A stretch of DNA of 64,000 nucleotides from Artocarpus heterophyllus (taxonomy: Eukaryota; Streptophyta; Magnoliopsida; Rosales; Moraceae). The notes beneath the pieces were generated by a model. The model ran no database searches, was not told the origin of the DNA, and saw nothing but the letters and a program-made list of their open reading frames with translations. Shown piece by piece: positions 46,170 to 58,435 of this stretch (its first letter is position 1; every line of letters starts with the position of its first letter). Both the position numbers and the translations under genes were made by a program. The stretch lies in NCBI GenBank assembly GCA_025403435.1, contig CM046327.1:15182218-15246217 (forward strand). Direction: 5' to 3'.

Positions 46170-48300
46170 ATAACCAGAAACTTTTTGAAGTATCTTAGTA
46201 GGATATTGACCGTAATTAACCAGAAACTACTACCAGTATCTTCGTATGATGTTATTAGAAATTTATTTGATATTTTAAATATGATGACATGGGTAGTCCT
46301 TATAAAAACTTTTTTCCATGGCATGAATTAATTTAAAGAACGATTTATGGAATTTTTGTCCAGAGCAGTAAAATAGGGCAAAGAAGTATCAAACTTTTAA
46401 GGCTTTAACCTGTCCTGAAAGGAGAAAGAAGAAAAGCACCCTAATAACTCAATTACTTTGTTAAATTAGCTAGGTATTTATACGTACATATGTTTCCCTC
46501 TTTAAAAGGCGGGATGGGGTTTTTGACTATTATAAGAATATTGACTTTTAGTGATACGAGGACAACGGTACGACAATGGTGCAAAAACCGTTGTAAACAA
46601 AATACTCTAATAATAGTTTTCGACCGATGTTAAAAATGATTTTTATAGCAATAATAAGCGGTAGTTGTATATGTGTGTAATCTCTATATAGTGACACATT
46701 AGAAGATGTCGTCCACTTAACTATCATTTCATCAATATTAATAATCTGTGCCAAACAAGAATGGTCATTATTTTAGACGCTTGTAAATTTTCTAACCCTA
46801 ATTAACACATCGAAATATATGACACACAGCACCCTCGGTGATATTAATAAAAGATCAAGAAGAAGTTTCAGTTCCACGTTCATTGCACCTCATTAAGTAC
46901 AGAAATCTTAATCTCAAGGAAACTTTTGTATAAAATCACATGACCATCATCATCATGTTCTTTTAAAATTTTGTTAAAGATAAAGATTTGGCAGAGCGAA
47001 TATTGCAGTTAAACTATCGTCAGGAACCTCAGGAAGTTTGACTATCATAATTAGTTCATGGTCCTCAAATTGTTGCATATAAATAATTTTTCAAAGCATC
47101 TAACATGGAGAACTTGAGAATCTGTGGCCATGTGCCTTGCCATAATTGTAACCTAAATTTTAGTAACAATAAAGCTTTCTTATTTTTTTTTCTCTTGTTT
47201 TGCAATTATAAGTGCCATGGTGAGTTGTAAATGTGATCACTCTACTGAATTTAGACCCTAGCTTTCGTTACATGCCAATAACCATTAGGAAAACTAATGA
47301 TGGTCCATTGGATCTAGTTAAATCTTATCAAAATAATTAAAAAAATATACAAAACCAACAAAACTTAAATCAAATTATCGACAACTCAAAACAGATGCCT
47401 ATTAATGTGGTCTTTCCATGTTTTAGAATAATATTTTTGAGGAAAAAAATGTATTCTCCCACCTGAAAAATAAAAAATTAAAGAGATAATTTTGAAGATG
47501 ACGTTACGCTTATCTCTAGAATACTACTGCTGAAATTTGTGGTCCCTTCGTTAAAGAGGGAATTTTTCCACTGTGCTTGAGGAAGAACTAGTTTCATCAG
47601 ACAAGGAGGAGGAGCATTAGATAATGTTGGGCAAAAGACTCTGCAAGTAGCAAACCACATGGCATGGGTCAAATTTAACATTTATATATAGTCCAAATAC
47701 AATTGACATCCACTATATAGCTATCTTTCTAGTAAGCACGTACCCCACAAATTTGTTGTATTTTATGAAGATTCTAGAGCTTCAAATTCAGCTGTATCTC
47801 AATCGGTAGGACCTAAAAATTTTCCATTTCGACGACGGTCTTCACATATTACTTTGCATTGCATTTTGGTATTTTATGAATTATTTGACCAAATCATGTG
47901 GGATACACAATGTATACGATATATGCACCCTTTTGAAAGCAAATTAAATTAGTCTAAATCTAAATAAATAATATTGTTGTTTCAACCCGACCAATTCTCG
48001 TGGATAGGATCTTTCTAAAGATTGTGAGCCAAATTTGTCAGTCTTAATTAATCATCCCGACATTTCTTTTGGAATCATTGCATAGATCTTGAAGGTTTAA
48101 CTTTTAAGGGGCTTTGATATTCCCATCTGCAGCAGTTGTTTCTTACACATATATAGGTATATACACAAACATATATATATATATACACACAAATAGAGAT
48201 ATTGCCATTTTTATGTATATGCATGTGTGCAAGTTATTAGATTCTTGATGCAAAGTAATATTAAGAAACGTAAGCATTATTCTGGGAGTGTGTTACAAAG
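46170..48300. other. Intergenic, nothing recognised
   Basis: Unique-looking AT-rich sequence; a TTTTAGTGATACGAGGACAA stretch near 46550 loosely resembles CACTA-type ends but has no partner. Confidence 0.45.
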
Positions 48301-48303
48301 GGA

Positions 48304-48314
48304 ATATATATATA

Positions 48315-48351
<37 letters not shown>
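48304..48351. repeat. Compound (AT)n(GT)n(AT)n microsatellite
   Basis: AT units, then nine GT units, then AT units without interruption. Confidence 0.95.
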
Positions 48352-48532
48352 CAAGATGAAAACCCTATTGATGATAACATAAAAGTTTTTTTGATTGATT
48401 TTTTTTTTTATTGTTTAGTGACATTGGGAGCAGCGGATTGGAGCGCTGCATGTGAGGTGGTGGGAACAAAAGGGGATATAATGGCATAGGGTTGTGGCCA
48501 CAATTGGTCCACTAGGAGGAGATGATAAACAA

Positions 48533-48534
<2 letters not shown>

Positions 48535-48594
<60 letters not shown>
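48535..48594. repeat. Compound (AT)22(GT)8 microsatellite
   Basis: Uninterrupted AT run to 48578, then GT to 48594. Confidence 0.95.
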
Positions 48595-48704
48595 ATAAAT
48601 ATGTAATATATATTACGTCCTATAAAGATATATAGGTGTATTATTTTGATTGGAGTTGTCGCTAAATAAATGAGAAAAATGATCATGTACAAAAAATTTG
48701 CAAG

Positions 48705-48798
48705 CTTGCAAATATACATTCATGTCTCTGGGTGTATGGATTCATTGATTTCTTGCAAATATACATTCATGTCTCTGGGTGTATGGATTCATTGATTT
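48705..48798. repeat. Perfect 47-bp tandem duplication
   Basis: The unit CTTGCAAATATACATTCATG...GATTCATTGATTT at 48705-48751 is repeated without visible change at 48752-48798, so the duplication is recent. Confidence 0.9.
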
Positions 48799-48889
48799 CT
48801 TTCTTAATGGCGTGGCAAGTCTCATTGATTTCAAGTATCATAATTTGGGTCAAATATTAATATAGTCATACCATATATAAAAGGTTTGA

Positions 48890-49260
48890 CTTGTTGTGGA
48901 TAATATATTGTTATGAAAATAATACGATAGACAGAAAAAATAAAAACATGCAAAAAATTTACGCGAAAACCTAAAACAGGAAAAACCACGAGCAAAAAAG
49001 AAGAAAATCATTAAACTCGTGAAGATTACAACAGAAGAGTTAGGGAAGCCCAAAATTCGCTAAAGATAATACCCTAACAGAATATATCATATATATATAT
49101 AGGTATAGACAAAACCATATTGGCCAAAAACTTAACTAAACGGTCAAAAAACAACGGTCCGTATCGCGGGGCAAAGCCCCCGCACCCCCAACAAAATCAG
49201 TAGTGGGCTACGGGATTGGGCCTATCGGCCCGATCCTTGCGCCACCACCACAGATCTCAT
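48890..49260. repeat. Possible LTR fragment with GC hairpin
   Basis: TGTTGTGGATAATATATTG at 48891 looks like a copia LTR start, and the later part contains GCGGGGCAAAGCCCCCGC, which resembles GC blocks of some plant LTRs. No second copy or target duplication was found. Confidence 0.3.
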
Positions 49261-49376
49261 GAAAAATCCTAATTTTATTTTTCATCACAATTGTCACACA
49301 ACAAACTTTTCAGGACCGAAACTGAATTCGGTCACTTTACTTTAACATATATAATGATTAGAAAATGAATGTTGTG

Positions 49377-49377
<1 letters not shown>

Positions 49378-49424
<47 letters not shown>
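49378..49424. repeat. (AT)n microsatellite
   Basis: About 23 AT units; a second AT tract after a poly-A lies at 49470-49494. Confidence 0.95.
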
Positions 49425-49428
<4 letters not shown>

Positions 49429-49454
49429 GATGTTTGGTCGGGTGTTTCGCCAGG

Positions 49455-49491
<37 letters not shown>

Positions 49492-49499
49492 TATGAGCC

Positions 49500-51740
49500 T
49501 TTATGCAATTGCATTGCTTTAGTGCCGTAGTGAGTTTGAATTCCTAAAAAAAGATGGTGCATTTTAGGATCATATATTTAATTTTACCGAATATTTTGTC
49601 GATATTATATAAATCTAAAAAAAAGCCTAATTAGGCAACAAAACATAAGCCTAATTAATGTCTTTATTTTAAGATTCTTAAAACAGTGCCGAACCCATTC
49701 CTAGTGTTACGCTTAAAAGGCCTCGTCTTTTTCAATCAATGATTCAACCTTTTTTTAATTTTATTTTTATTTTTCAATCAACATGTAAATATGAATATGA
49801 TCTCATATTATACGTGATGGCACATTTTCCCATAACGTATATCGATTGCTCAAACCTTATCTACGTACGTGAATGTTACAAATAATGTGTATCTAAGTTA
49901 TATATATGTAATTTATGTTGATATAATAATAATCTTGTTCTTATGTTTTACTTATTAGAAAAAAAAAACATTATATTTCTGTTATTAAATAATATAGGGT
50001 AATTTAAGGTGGTTTCACTGGTAAGCGTTAATTCTGCATTTAGCGCCATGTGAAGAGAGTAAAAGAAAAAAAAAAATGTAAAAATGACAAGTTAAAACAA
50101 GATATCTGATTGATCCAACTTCCAAGTATAGTTTTTTTTTTCATTAAAAAAAAAATTGAAGTGTTCCCTCATTCCATCACTTTTTCGAGCTTCATAATCT
50201 ATTGCAAGTATTTGTCGCTTTCAAACTAAAATGTTAGATACCAAGTGTGCATGATCATATAAGACTATATATTAATATTTCTTAGAGCGTGATTGACGCA
50301 TTATGATATTATTAAATAAAATATAAATTAGTGGAACGACGAGGACTAATGTTTTAAGTATGTAAATTTAAAGGGTCGTTGACAAACTAGTTTCATATAA
50401 AAAAGTTGGTTAAAAAACTGAGAGTTTTAAATTGTAGTTGTTTTTGCTATACATCATAGCATGCAAGAATTTTATACTGTTATTGGTTCAAACCAAACCG
50501 GTAGCCAAACATCTTATTAATATGTATATCTAGTTCATGTAGATCAAAACACAGAAAACTTATGTAGGATATTCAAAACGGATTTATTTTTATAGATTAA
50601 AACACATAAAACTTATGTACAATATTCAAAAAGGCTTAATTTATTTTTATAGATTAAAAATGTGTTATTCTTTTCTCTCTTTTTTTGCAAATTGTCAGGT
50701 CAATTTTTTTTAAATAATCATTACCATAAAATAAAAGAGTATAATCCACTTTATTGTTACTTTTAAAATTATTTTTCATTATCAATATAAAAAATATTAA
50801 CCTAGTAAAAACCATTAGAATTTACCTATTATTATTTGTTAATTTTCCAAAAGTAGTATGCAGGTCAATATAACAGGTTTACATTTTTTGAAACGGAATT
50901 AATATGTATAACTATGTCTGTCGTGCAATTTTACACGGAAAAATCGTGTATGATTTATTAAGAAAAACCAAATTGGAATTACCTATTGTTATTTGGCAAC
51001 GAGGGAAGAGGTGAATAATATTTTTGAGTGAATAAAAATAAATGATACAATATTATTACTTGTCAACGAGGAAAGAGGTAAATAATAATTTTTTTAGGGA
51101 ATAAAAATAAACGACAGAATTTATGTTAAAAAAAATATGATAGAATACTTCATAAGTTTATTATTAGAAATTAATTTGAAATTTATTAAATTATCCCATA
51201 AGAAACTTAAGTAAATTAAAGATTTATTCGAATTTATGACTAAATTCATTAAATCTTGAATTTGCTGAATTTATGTTGTAATCAAATTTAATAAAATATA
51301 AAATTTACATTAATTTACTATATAATCAAATTTTTGTACTAATCTTTTGTGACTAACCTCATTTTCTATCTTATCTGTCTTATTATTATTATTATTATTA
51401 TTAATTTTTTCGAGAAAATTCTTTTAAAAATTAGAACATGATAATTATAGTAAATAATTTTATTTACCACCACAAATATTTAAAAATTAGACTGTTAACT
51501 ACGAATTTTCCCCCCTAGTAAAACTATGAATTTTTAATTTTTTTAAGAAAAATAATAATAAAGGTTAATAAAACAATTGGTCCAATTAAGTTTATTGAAT
51601 TGAAATATGATTTTATAAATGTCTCATAATGATATTATTAAAATTATTTATATGTAATTATATAATACAATATATAATATTATTAAAATAATTACTATAT
51701 CATTAAAAATATTTTAAATATTGTGTTAGATTTTAATTTC
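49500..51740. other. Intergenic, very AT-rich
   Basis: Contains an (ATT)n tract at 51379-51403 and a weak MITE-1 relative at 50375-50520. No gene is supported. Confidence 0.5.
50375..50520 (+). repeat. Weak MITE-1 relative (copy E)
   Basis: Has AGCATGCAAGAATTTTATACTG and ends ...GGTAGCCAAACATCTT, similar to MITE-1 interiors and ends, but strongly diverged. Confidence 0.35.
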
Positions 51741-52364
51741 ATAACAATAATTTATAAATATATTATAATTTTTTCAAATAATAATAATAACAACAACCAC
51801 AAATAGAGGAGAGACATGCGATGGGCACATCGTGGCCCAGGGGGCCGGGCCCATATATCAATGAGCCACGAGAAATTGACGGGAGCCTGTCTCGCGATAA
51901 AAACAAGAGATAACAAGAAAATAGAAATATAATAAAAAAATAAAAACAACCTTTTTCGTCGCGTTTGAGAAGAACGAACGACCAAAATAATAAAATAAAA
52001 ATAACAATAAAAATAAAAAGAGAGAAGTAATAAAGAAAGGATGGCATTGTTATGAAAGTACGAGATGAGGATGGAAAGTCGTTTTCTGGTACGAAGGTTG
52101 CTGTTCCTGTTCCATTCTCACACTCTCTCTCTCTCTAAAAACCAGAAAGAAAGCTTGGAGCTCACTGCTCTGTATTTTATTTGGCTAAGGGAGCGACAAA
52201 GTTGTGCCCCTTGTCAGATTGGCGTGCTTTACTATTTCTCAGTTAGAGAGAGAAACAACAAAAAAAAAAAAGAAAGAGAAAGACAGTGATCATGTCACGC
52301 CTAGCTAAGCTCTCTTCTGAAACAGCCTGCTAAATATAATTTGCTTTATTTACTTTCTTTCTTC

Positions 52365-52379
52365 TATATATATAAAAAA
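52365..52379 (+). promoter_or_regulatory. Candidate TATA box of the NPY-type gene
   Basis: TATATATATAAAAAA within a CT-rich promoter, followed by a GA-rich leader. A likely first leader exon ends at 52850 (CCCAAAG|GTGAGTT), giving a 5' UTR intron that could end at 52932 (TTGCAG) or later. Confidence 0.45.
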
Positions 52380-53085
52380 GTTTTCATTTTTCTTTTTGGG
52401 TTTTTGTTTTTGAGGATATAAGTTGAGAAAATCAAAAGGTGGTGGTGGTGGCGCGGTGGTGCTGATTCAAAGGGGAGGAGAGAGAAAAAGAGAGTGTGGG
52501 AACAGTCGGAGTCTGTGGTTGGCTTTTAGTGTGTTAGGCTTTGGTGGCTGCCAAAGATATATATATTGATGAGGAACAGCTTATCTTTTTGATATGTTGT
52601 CCTCTTTTTTTCTTTCTTTCTTTTAAGGGACTGTTTTTTTTTTTTTTTTTCCTCCTTTTGTTTGGTCGTGGTTTGTTTGTTTGGTTTTTAGCTTAGCCTC
52701 TTTCTCTCTCTCTCGCCTCTTTAGTGGGTGTGTGGGGTTCTCTGCGGATCTAGAAGTGGCTCGTGCAGTGAACATTGGTGTTCCTTTGTCGTTCCTCGCC
52801 AGATATTTGATTCTTCAAAGCCACCATCAAGGAAGAACTATTTCCCAAAGGTGAGTTCTTTATGTTAGCTTCTCTCTCTCATTTCTTTATGTTTCGCTTC
52901 ATAAAATCAGCTTTCTTTAATCTTCCTTGCAGAATCTGAGGTTGGTCTTTTTTTTTTTTTCCTCCTCTTTATTTGGTGAAGACACGTGAATGAGATTTTA
53001 TGTTCTGTCCTGTATTTGTGTCCTGAGTTTGATTCTCGCAATCTGTCAGTTCCACTTAACCAAACTATGTATTCATTGGTAGTCG

Positions 53086-53117
<32 letters not shown>

Positions 53118-53918
53118 TTACACAGATATGCTTCTCTTTGCATAATCTTTCCTCGCAGAAATAAACCCACCATATCAAAATTGGCTGATACCGAGAAATG
53201 CTGTCTTTCTGATGCAGGTATTTTGGCATGCACTTGAGACAAAACAAGATTTCCTAAGCGAATAAGGCTTCTTGTTGTTGTTCTTCTTGTGGGTTTTGGG
53301 TTGTGAGAATTTTTGTTATTAGATTTTTTTTAAAGGTGCTTAGCTGGTGGGTTTGATCCGTTGGGCAAACAAAAGGAGCTAAACATAAGTTTAAACAAAT
53401 AGAGAAGGATAAGAATGTGTCAGTTTTGAGCAAGTGGGTGTGTCTCTCTGGGTTTTGAGAATTTATATTATTAAGTTTTCTGGGGTTTCAAGGTTTTTTC
53501 TTTTGGTGGGCACTTGGCACTCAGTGTCTCTTTTAAGCTGACTTATCCCCCGGAGTACTTGGGTTTTGTTATCATTTGGGGAAGCAACTTCAGATTTTGG
53601 TCTCTTGTCATTTGAGTGAGGAATTTAATAAAATTCTTAACACCATTTACTCTCTCTCTTTATTTATCTATCTTCTCTCCTTGGTTTGTGGGAAAGATTC
53701 GGTCATGCTAAGAGGAGGGAAAAAAAGAACCAAGAGTTTTTAGGATCCATTTTTCTTCTCTCTCAAAGTCCAGAAGTATTCAGCTCTTCTATACCTTGAA
53801 AGATTTCTGTGCATTTTCTTTTTGGTGATTGTTTTTTGAGGGATTTTTTGGGTGAGTTTTGGTATCAAAGTGGAGGCTTGTGGAGGAGAAAGAGAAGCAG
53901 ATTTTGACACTGCTAAAA

Positions 53919-56900
53919 ATGAAGTTTATGAAACTTGGATCTAAGCCTGATTCATTCCAGACTGATGGGGACAATATTAGGTATGAGATCCTTCTTGGTG
54001 GACCCTTTTATTTTTATTGACTTTTATTCTATAGAATCAACTGAAAAATGTGTTATTTTCGGGTTGTGATAATTGCTTTTTCTTTGTGTTAACCTTCTTT
54101 CCTTTTTTTCCCTTGGAAATTGTGGATAAATTTTATGGTCAAATTAGACTTTGTAAAATCTTGGGGTTTTTCCAAGATTTTTTCTTTATTTAGAGGAATT
54201 TGTGAAGAATTTAAGGTAACATGTTCATTTTTTAGGTCCATAAGGTTATTGGAGATGGTCACATTCTTCCTTTTATAAAAGAATATAATCATATATGCTC
54301 CAATTTCATTATCTCTTGATTAACTCGTTAGTTTTGCTAATAATTTGAAGAACTATGATTTCATTTCCACATGGTAATGATTTTTCTTCCATTTTTAAAA
54401 GGAAAATTTTCTTATGCAACCATTTCTCCAAAGTGTTAGGCATGCTTTTTTAATATATACATCATTTTTGGCTTAGGACTTCACCCAATAACAAGGAGGT
54501 CTTGGGTTCAATTCCCGAGGCCACCTCCCCTAGTTTGTCCCAGTGTATTTGGATAGGAGGGTCTACACACACCCTTAGGGAATAGTCAGGTGCTCAAAGA
54601 GGCCTGGATATCTTGAGATATCAAATATATATATATATATATATATATATCATTTTTAAAATTGTGAACAAACTACAAAGTGTGATCTAATATTCTGTTA
54701 GTTGTGGCTTGAAAGTTGATAACCAATTGCTGAGAATTAAGTATGTGTGATAGAAGATATTTTTGTGTGATAGAAAATATTTACTTTTCTCGGATAGTCT
54801 TGACATAACCAGAATATTTATAATGCTTTTGGATCAAGGTATGTGGCAACAGAGTTGGGAACAGACATAGTTGTTAACGTTGGAAGCGTGAAGTTCTATT
54901 TGCATAAGGTATGAATTCTTTGTCTTAAGGAAGAAGAGCTATTAAAAAGTATTCAACAAGTTTTTTTGAATTTATTTTCTATCACTTTTTTTCCTTCTCT
55001 TGATGGCCTAACCTACTTAATTAGTCAAGGCTTGTTCGTGTTCTATGATCTCGGTTATTGGGTTTTCGGGCATTGTTGTCATCTAATTTTGATTGATAAG
55101 GTATTCATTACCCATGCATGTTAGCTCATTCTGTCTTGTAATGTCTGTAGTTTCCCCTGCTGTCCAAGAGTGCACGCTTGCAGAAACTGTTCTCAAACTC
55201 AAACGAAGAAAACACCGATGAAATTAACATTCATGATATTCCTGGCGGTCCTGCTGCTTTTGAGATATGTTCCAAGTTCTGTTACGGTATGGTAGTCACG
55301 CTGAATGCCTACAACGTTGTTGCGGCCCGATGTGCAGCAGAGTACCTTGAGATGTATGAAACCGCTGAGAAAGGAAATCTAATCTACAAGATCGATGTGT
55401 TTCTGAACTCCAGCATCTTTAGGAGCTGGAAAGACTCTATTATTGTTCTTCAGACAACCAAGTCTCTTTTTCCGTGGTCCGAGGAACTTAAGGTGGTAAG
55501 TCATTGCCTTGATTCCATTGCTTCCAAGGCGTCCATTGATACTTCCAAGGTAGAGTGGTCCTATACCTATAACAGAAAGAAGCTCCCGTCTGAAAATGGT
55601 ACAGATCCCCTTTGGAATGGCGTGAGAAAATTACCCACGGTTCCAAAGGACTGGTGGGTAGAAGATCTTTCTGAGCTCCAACCGGATTTGTACAAGCGAG
55701 TCATAACAACAATCAAGGCAAAAGGAAGAATCTCCGCCGATGTAATTGGAGAAGCCTTACATGCGTATGCTCTCAGAAAGCTGCCGGGTTTTAGTAAAGG
55801 CATGATTCAGGGTGGTGATACGTTAAAGTATAGATCAGTGGTGGAGACAATTGTACGGCTATTGCCTTCCGAGAAAGGCAGCGTTCCCTGTGGTTTTTTG
55901 CTTAAGTTATTAAAGGCATCTACGACATTAGAATGTGGAGAAGTTGAAAGACATGAACTGATGAGAAGAATAGGCCAGCAGCTTGAAGAGGCCACGGTGG
56001 CGGATCTTTTAATCTTAGCTCCAGTTGAGGAAACAACCATTTACGACGTTGATATGGTGCAACGCCTGGTTGAAGATTTCATGGCACATGAAAAGAATGC
56101 TCGTGCAGATCCTCTTATAGAAAACGAATTTCAGGAGACTAGAAGTCCAAGGCTTACCTCAGAAGCCTCCAAGGTTGCAGTAGCAAAACTGGTTGATGGT
56201 TACTTGGCTGAAATCGCACAGGATCCTAATTTAACCTTGTCAAAGTTTGTAACTATTGCCGAAATGGTCTTTGGCTTCCCGAGGCTATCTCATGATGGGA
56301 TTTACCGTGCCATTGACATGTATCTCAAGGTTAGTTTGTGGTGATAATTGTCACTGAAACTTCCTTTTGCCTTTTCCTTCTCATTACTCGTGTAATTTAT
56401 GGATGAAGTTTATACTGATTGTGGTTTCTTGCAGGAACACCCTGGGATCAGCAAGAGCGAAAGAAAGAGGATATGCAGATTGATGGACTGCAGGAAGTTA
56501 TCAGCAGAGGCCTGCATGCACGCCGTGCAAAACGAGCGCCTACCTTTGCGAGTTGTTGTGCAAGTCCTCTTCTTTGAGCAGTTTAGGGCCACAGCCTCTG
56601 CTGGAAACAGCACATCAGACCTACCGGCATCTATCCGGGCCTTGCTCCTCGGCGGATCTCATGGCAGCTCAAGGTCCACCACAACCAACACGGAAGATGA
56701 CTGGGATTCCATGCCCACGGCCGAGGATATCGAGGCTTTAAAAGGGAAGCTTGCTACTCTAAGGTTAGGAGTTGGCAGCAACGGAAGTGGGAGTGATGGG
56801 GCCAAAAGCAACGCGGAGAGAGCTGCGGCCAATAAGAAGGGCTTGATCATGTTGACAAGGATCTTCTCTAAGCTCTGGTCGAGCAAAGAGAGGAGCGGTG

Positions 56901-57001
56901 AGAACAGCAGCTCCGAGACATCAGAGAGTCCCGGTTCTACTAATGCTGAGGAAACAAAGTCCACTCCCTCAGCCACAAGTGCAAGGCATTCGATGTCTTA
57001 G
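53919..57001 (+). CDS. NPY: BTB/POZ-NPH3 protein of the NPY (NAKED PINS IN YUC) group
   Basis: Four exons, 53919-53980, 54839-54908, 55151-56329 and 56435-57001, give 625 residues with in-phase GT-AG introns. The protein starts [13 protein letters not shown], has a BTB domain at about 28-105 ([29 protein letters not shown]), an NPH3 domain from about 211 ([38 protein letters not shown]) to about 480 ([23 protein letters not shown]), and a Ser-rich tail with SHGSSRSTT and ETSESPGS. The N-terminus, exon layout and tail match the Arabidopsis NPY1/3/5 clade, which acts with PINOID-type kinases and PIN auxin carriers at the plasma membrane in organ formation and gravitropism. I infer the same role; the BTB part would allow Cullin-3 contact. 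A SINE sits in intron 1. Confidence 0.95.
54470..54648 (+). mobile_element. tRNA-derived SINE in intron 1 of the NPY gene
   Basis: A Pol III B-box-like GGGTTCAATTCCC lies at 54510-54522 after an A-box-like GGCTTAGGACTTCACCC. The 179-bp element ends in TTGAGATATCAAATATATAT, an AT tail, and is flanked by a perfect 9-bp ATCATTTTT at 54461-54469 and 54649-54657. All features fit a plant SINE inserted by target-primed reverse transcription. Confidence 0.85.
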
Positions 57002-57394
57002 TGACAAGGCAGGCCTAAGCGGAATGGGAGAAAATGTTGCCTTGATTGTAAAGAGATCTCATTCGAATTGATGTTAGGAATGTTAGAATTTGCTGGCAAG
57101 TGTTTTTAGCTGAGTTTTCAGTGGGACTTTGGGAAGGAGAAGGTAAAACAGAAGTGTCCCAGAAGCAGCATTTCCTATTAGAGCTGTTGGAGTTGGTCTT
57201 CACGTTAATGTTATTCTGGAAAGATTGATCTTTTTCACTTTAGAGTGGGTTTCCGATGATAACCAGTTTTGATTGCCCAAGTAGTTTTTGGTGGGTGACA
57301 TCTTATCTAATCATGTCGTGAGCTGAGATATTCGGTAACATCCAAAGGGTTGGTATTTACTTTGAAGGGGCTTTCATTTCCATCATCAAATTTC

Positions 57395-57400
57395 AATAAA
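57395..57400 (+). terminator. Poly(A) signal AATAAA of the NPY-type gene
   Basis: AATAAA about 390 bases after the stop codon, in a T-rich context. Confidence 0.55.
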
Positions 57401-57719
57401 GTTGGTACTATTGCTTTTAGGAAGGTGATTTCTTAGTGGAACAAAAGCATTCAATAGGTGATGGATGGCTAATTTTTTTTATGTTTTAGAAATTACGAAA
57501 TTATTTAGTAGATTGGTAATACTATGTTATTGTGTCTATGTAGTACACGGACTAATTGAAAGTCAACCTATGGATGATTCATCTATATAAATTCTACGTA
57601 ATCATATTTCTCCTTGTGGTGCTTATCTGTTTAATGTTCGTATTGGGCTCAAGCCAGTTTGAGCCATTTCTAGGAGATATTTATGACTTATACGACATTT
57701 TTTTTTTTTAAATGTGTGG

Positions 57720-57926
57720 GTTGATTTGCATCACATCCAGGAAAACTATTTAATTAAATGCCATAAATAAAAATAGCAATTAAATTAAAGACTTAGTGGC
57801 AATCAAAAAATTTCTTTTTATAAAATCTAATTTAAGCTTTGAGGATATATTTGATATTATAAATTAAAGTATTATGATGTTATGTGTCTTTTTTACATTT
57901 TTTTTTTAGTGGTAGAAATCAATCCG
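57720..57926 (+). mobile_element. MITE-4 copy
   Basis: GTTGATTTGCATCACATCC near the start, AATGCCATAAATAAAAATAG inside and GAAATCAATCCGAGC near the end follow the copy at 23378 in order and orientation. Confidence 0.65.
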
Positions 57927-57989
57927 AGCTTTTTTTTATGGCATGTGTATAAAGAGCCCCATTTCTAGACATTCTTAGGGTTCTTTTAG

Positions 57990-58400
57990 CCCATGGATAT
58001 GGAATGATATGGTTTGAAACTTCGTAATTTAAACCTGTATGATTGAAATGATAGTTTTAAATTAGCATTCAAAATGTAGAGCTTTAAAGCAAGAGCAAAA
58101 CATTACATCGATTTAAAACGAGAATTGAAGTTTGAAAAACCCTTTTGGTTTTGTTCTCAGAATTTTTAAAAATGTTTCGGTACGTTTTTTGAGGCAAAAA
58201 TTTTTAAACACTTTCAGCATAATTTTCAAAAAATTCTCATTTTTTAAAACAAAAATATTTTCATCTATTTTGAAAACAATACCAAACGGCCCAGTTTATG
58301 AAGAAAAACGAAAATGAGAATGATTTTCTATAGAAAACTATTCAAACCATGCACAATTGAAAAGGGATAAAGTTTGGATTTCGGGTAGTTAGGCCGAAAC
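57990..58400 (-). mobile_element. MITE-3 copy split by a MITE-2
   Basis: The blocks 57990-58135 (GGTTTGAAACTTCG, AAAACGAGAATTGAAGTTTG) and 58293-58400 (GAAAAACGAAAATGAGAATG, AAACTATTCAAACC, AAAGTTTGGATTTC) together follow the complement of 45775-46160. A MITE-2 copy lies exactly between them. Confidence 0.65.
58138..58292 (-). mobile_element. MITE-2 copy nested in a MITE-3
   Basis: The reverse complement starts GGGCCGTTTGGTATTGTTTTC and matches 12798-12952 along its length, including the GTTTTTTGAGGCAAAAATTT block. Confidence 0.75.
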
Positions 58401-58435
58401 GGTTTCATAAGTTTGAATTAAAGGATTGTCATAAA

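Noticed and set aside
46500..46760. CACTA transposon end
   Set aside because: TTTTAGTGATACGAGGACAA looked suggestive, but there is no CACTA terminus, inverted partner or target duplication.
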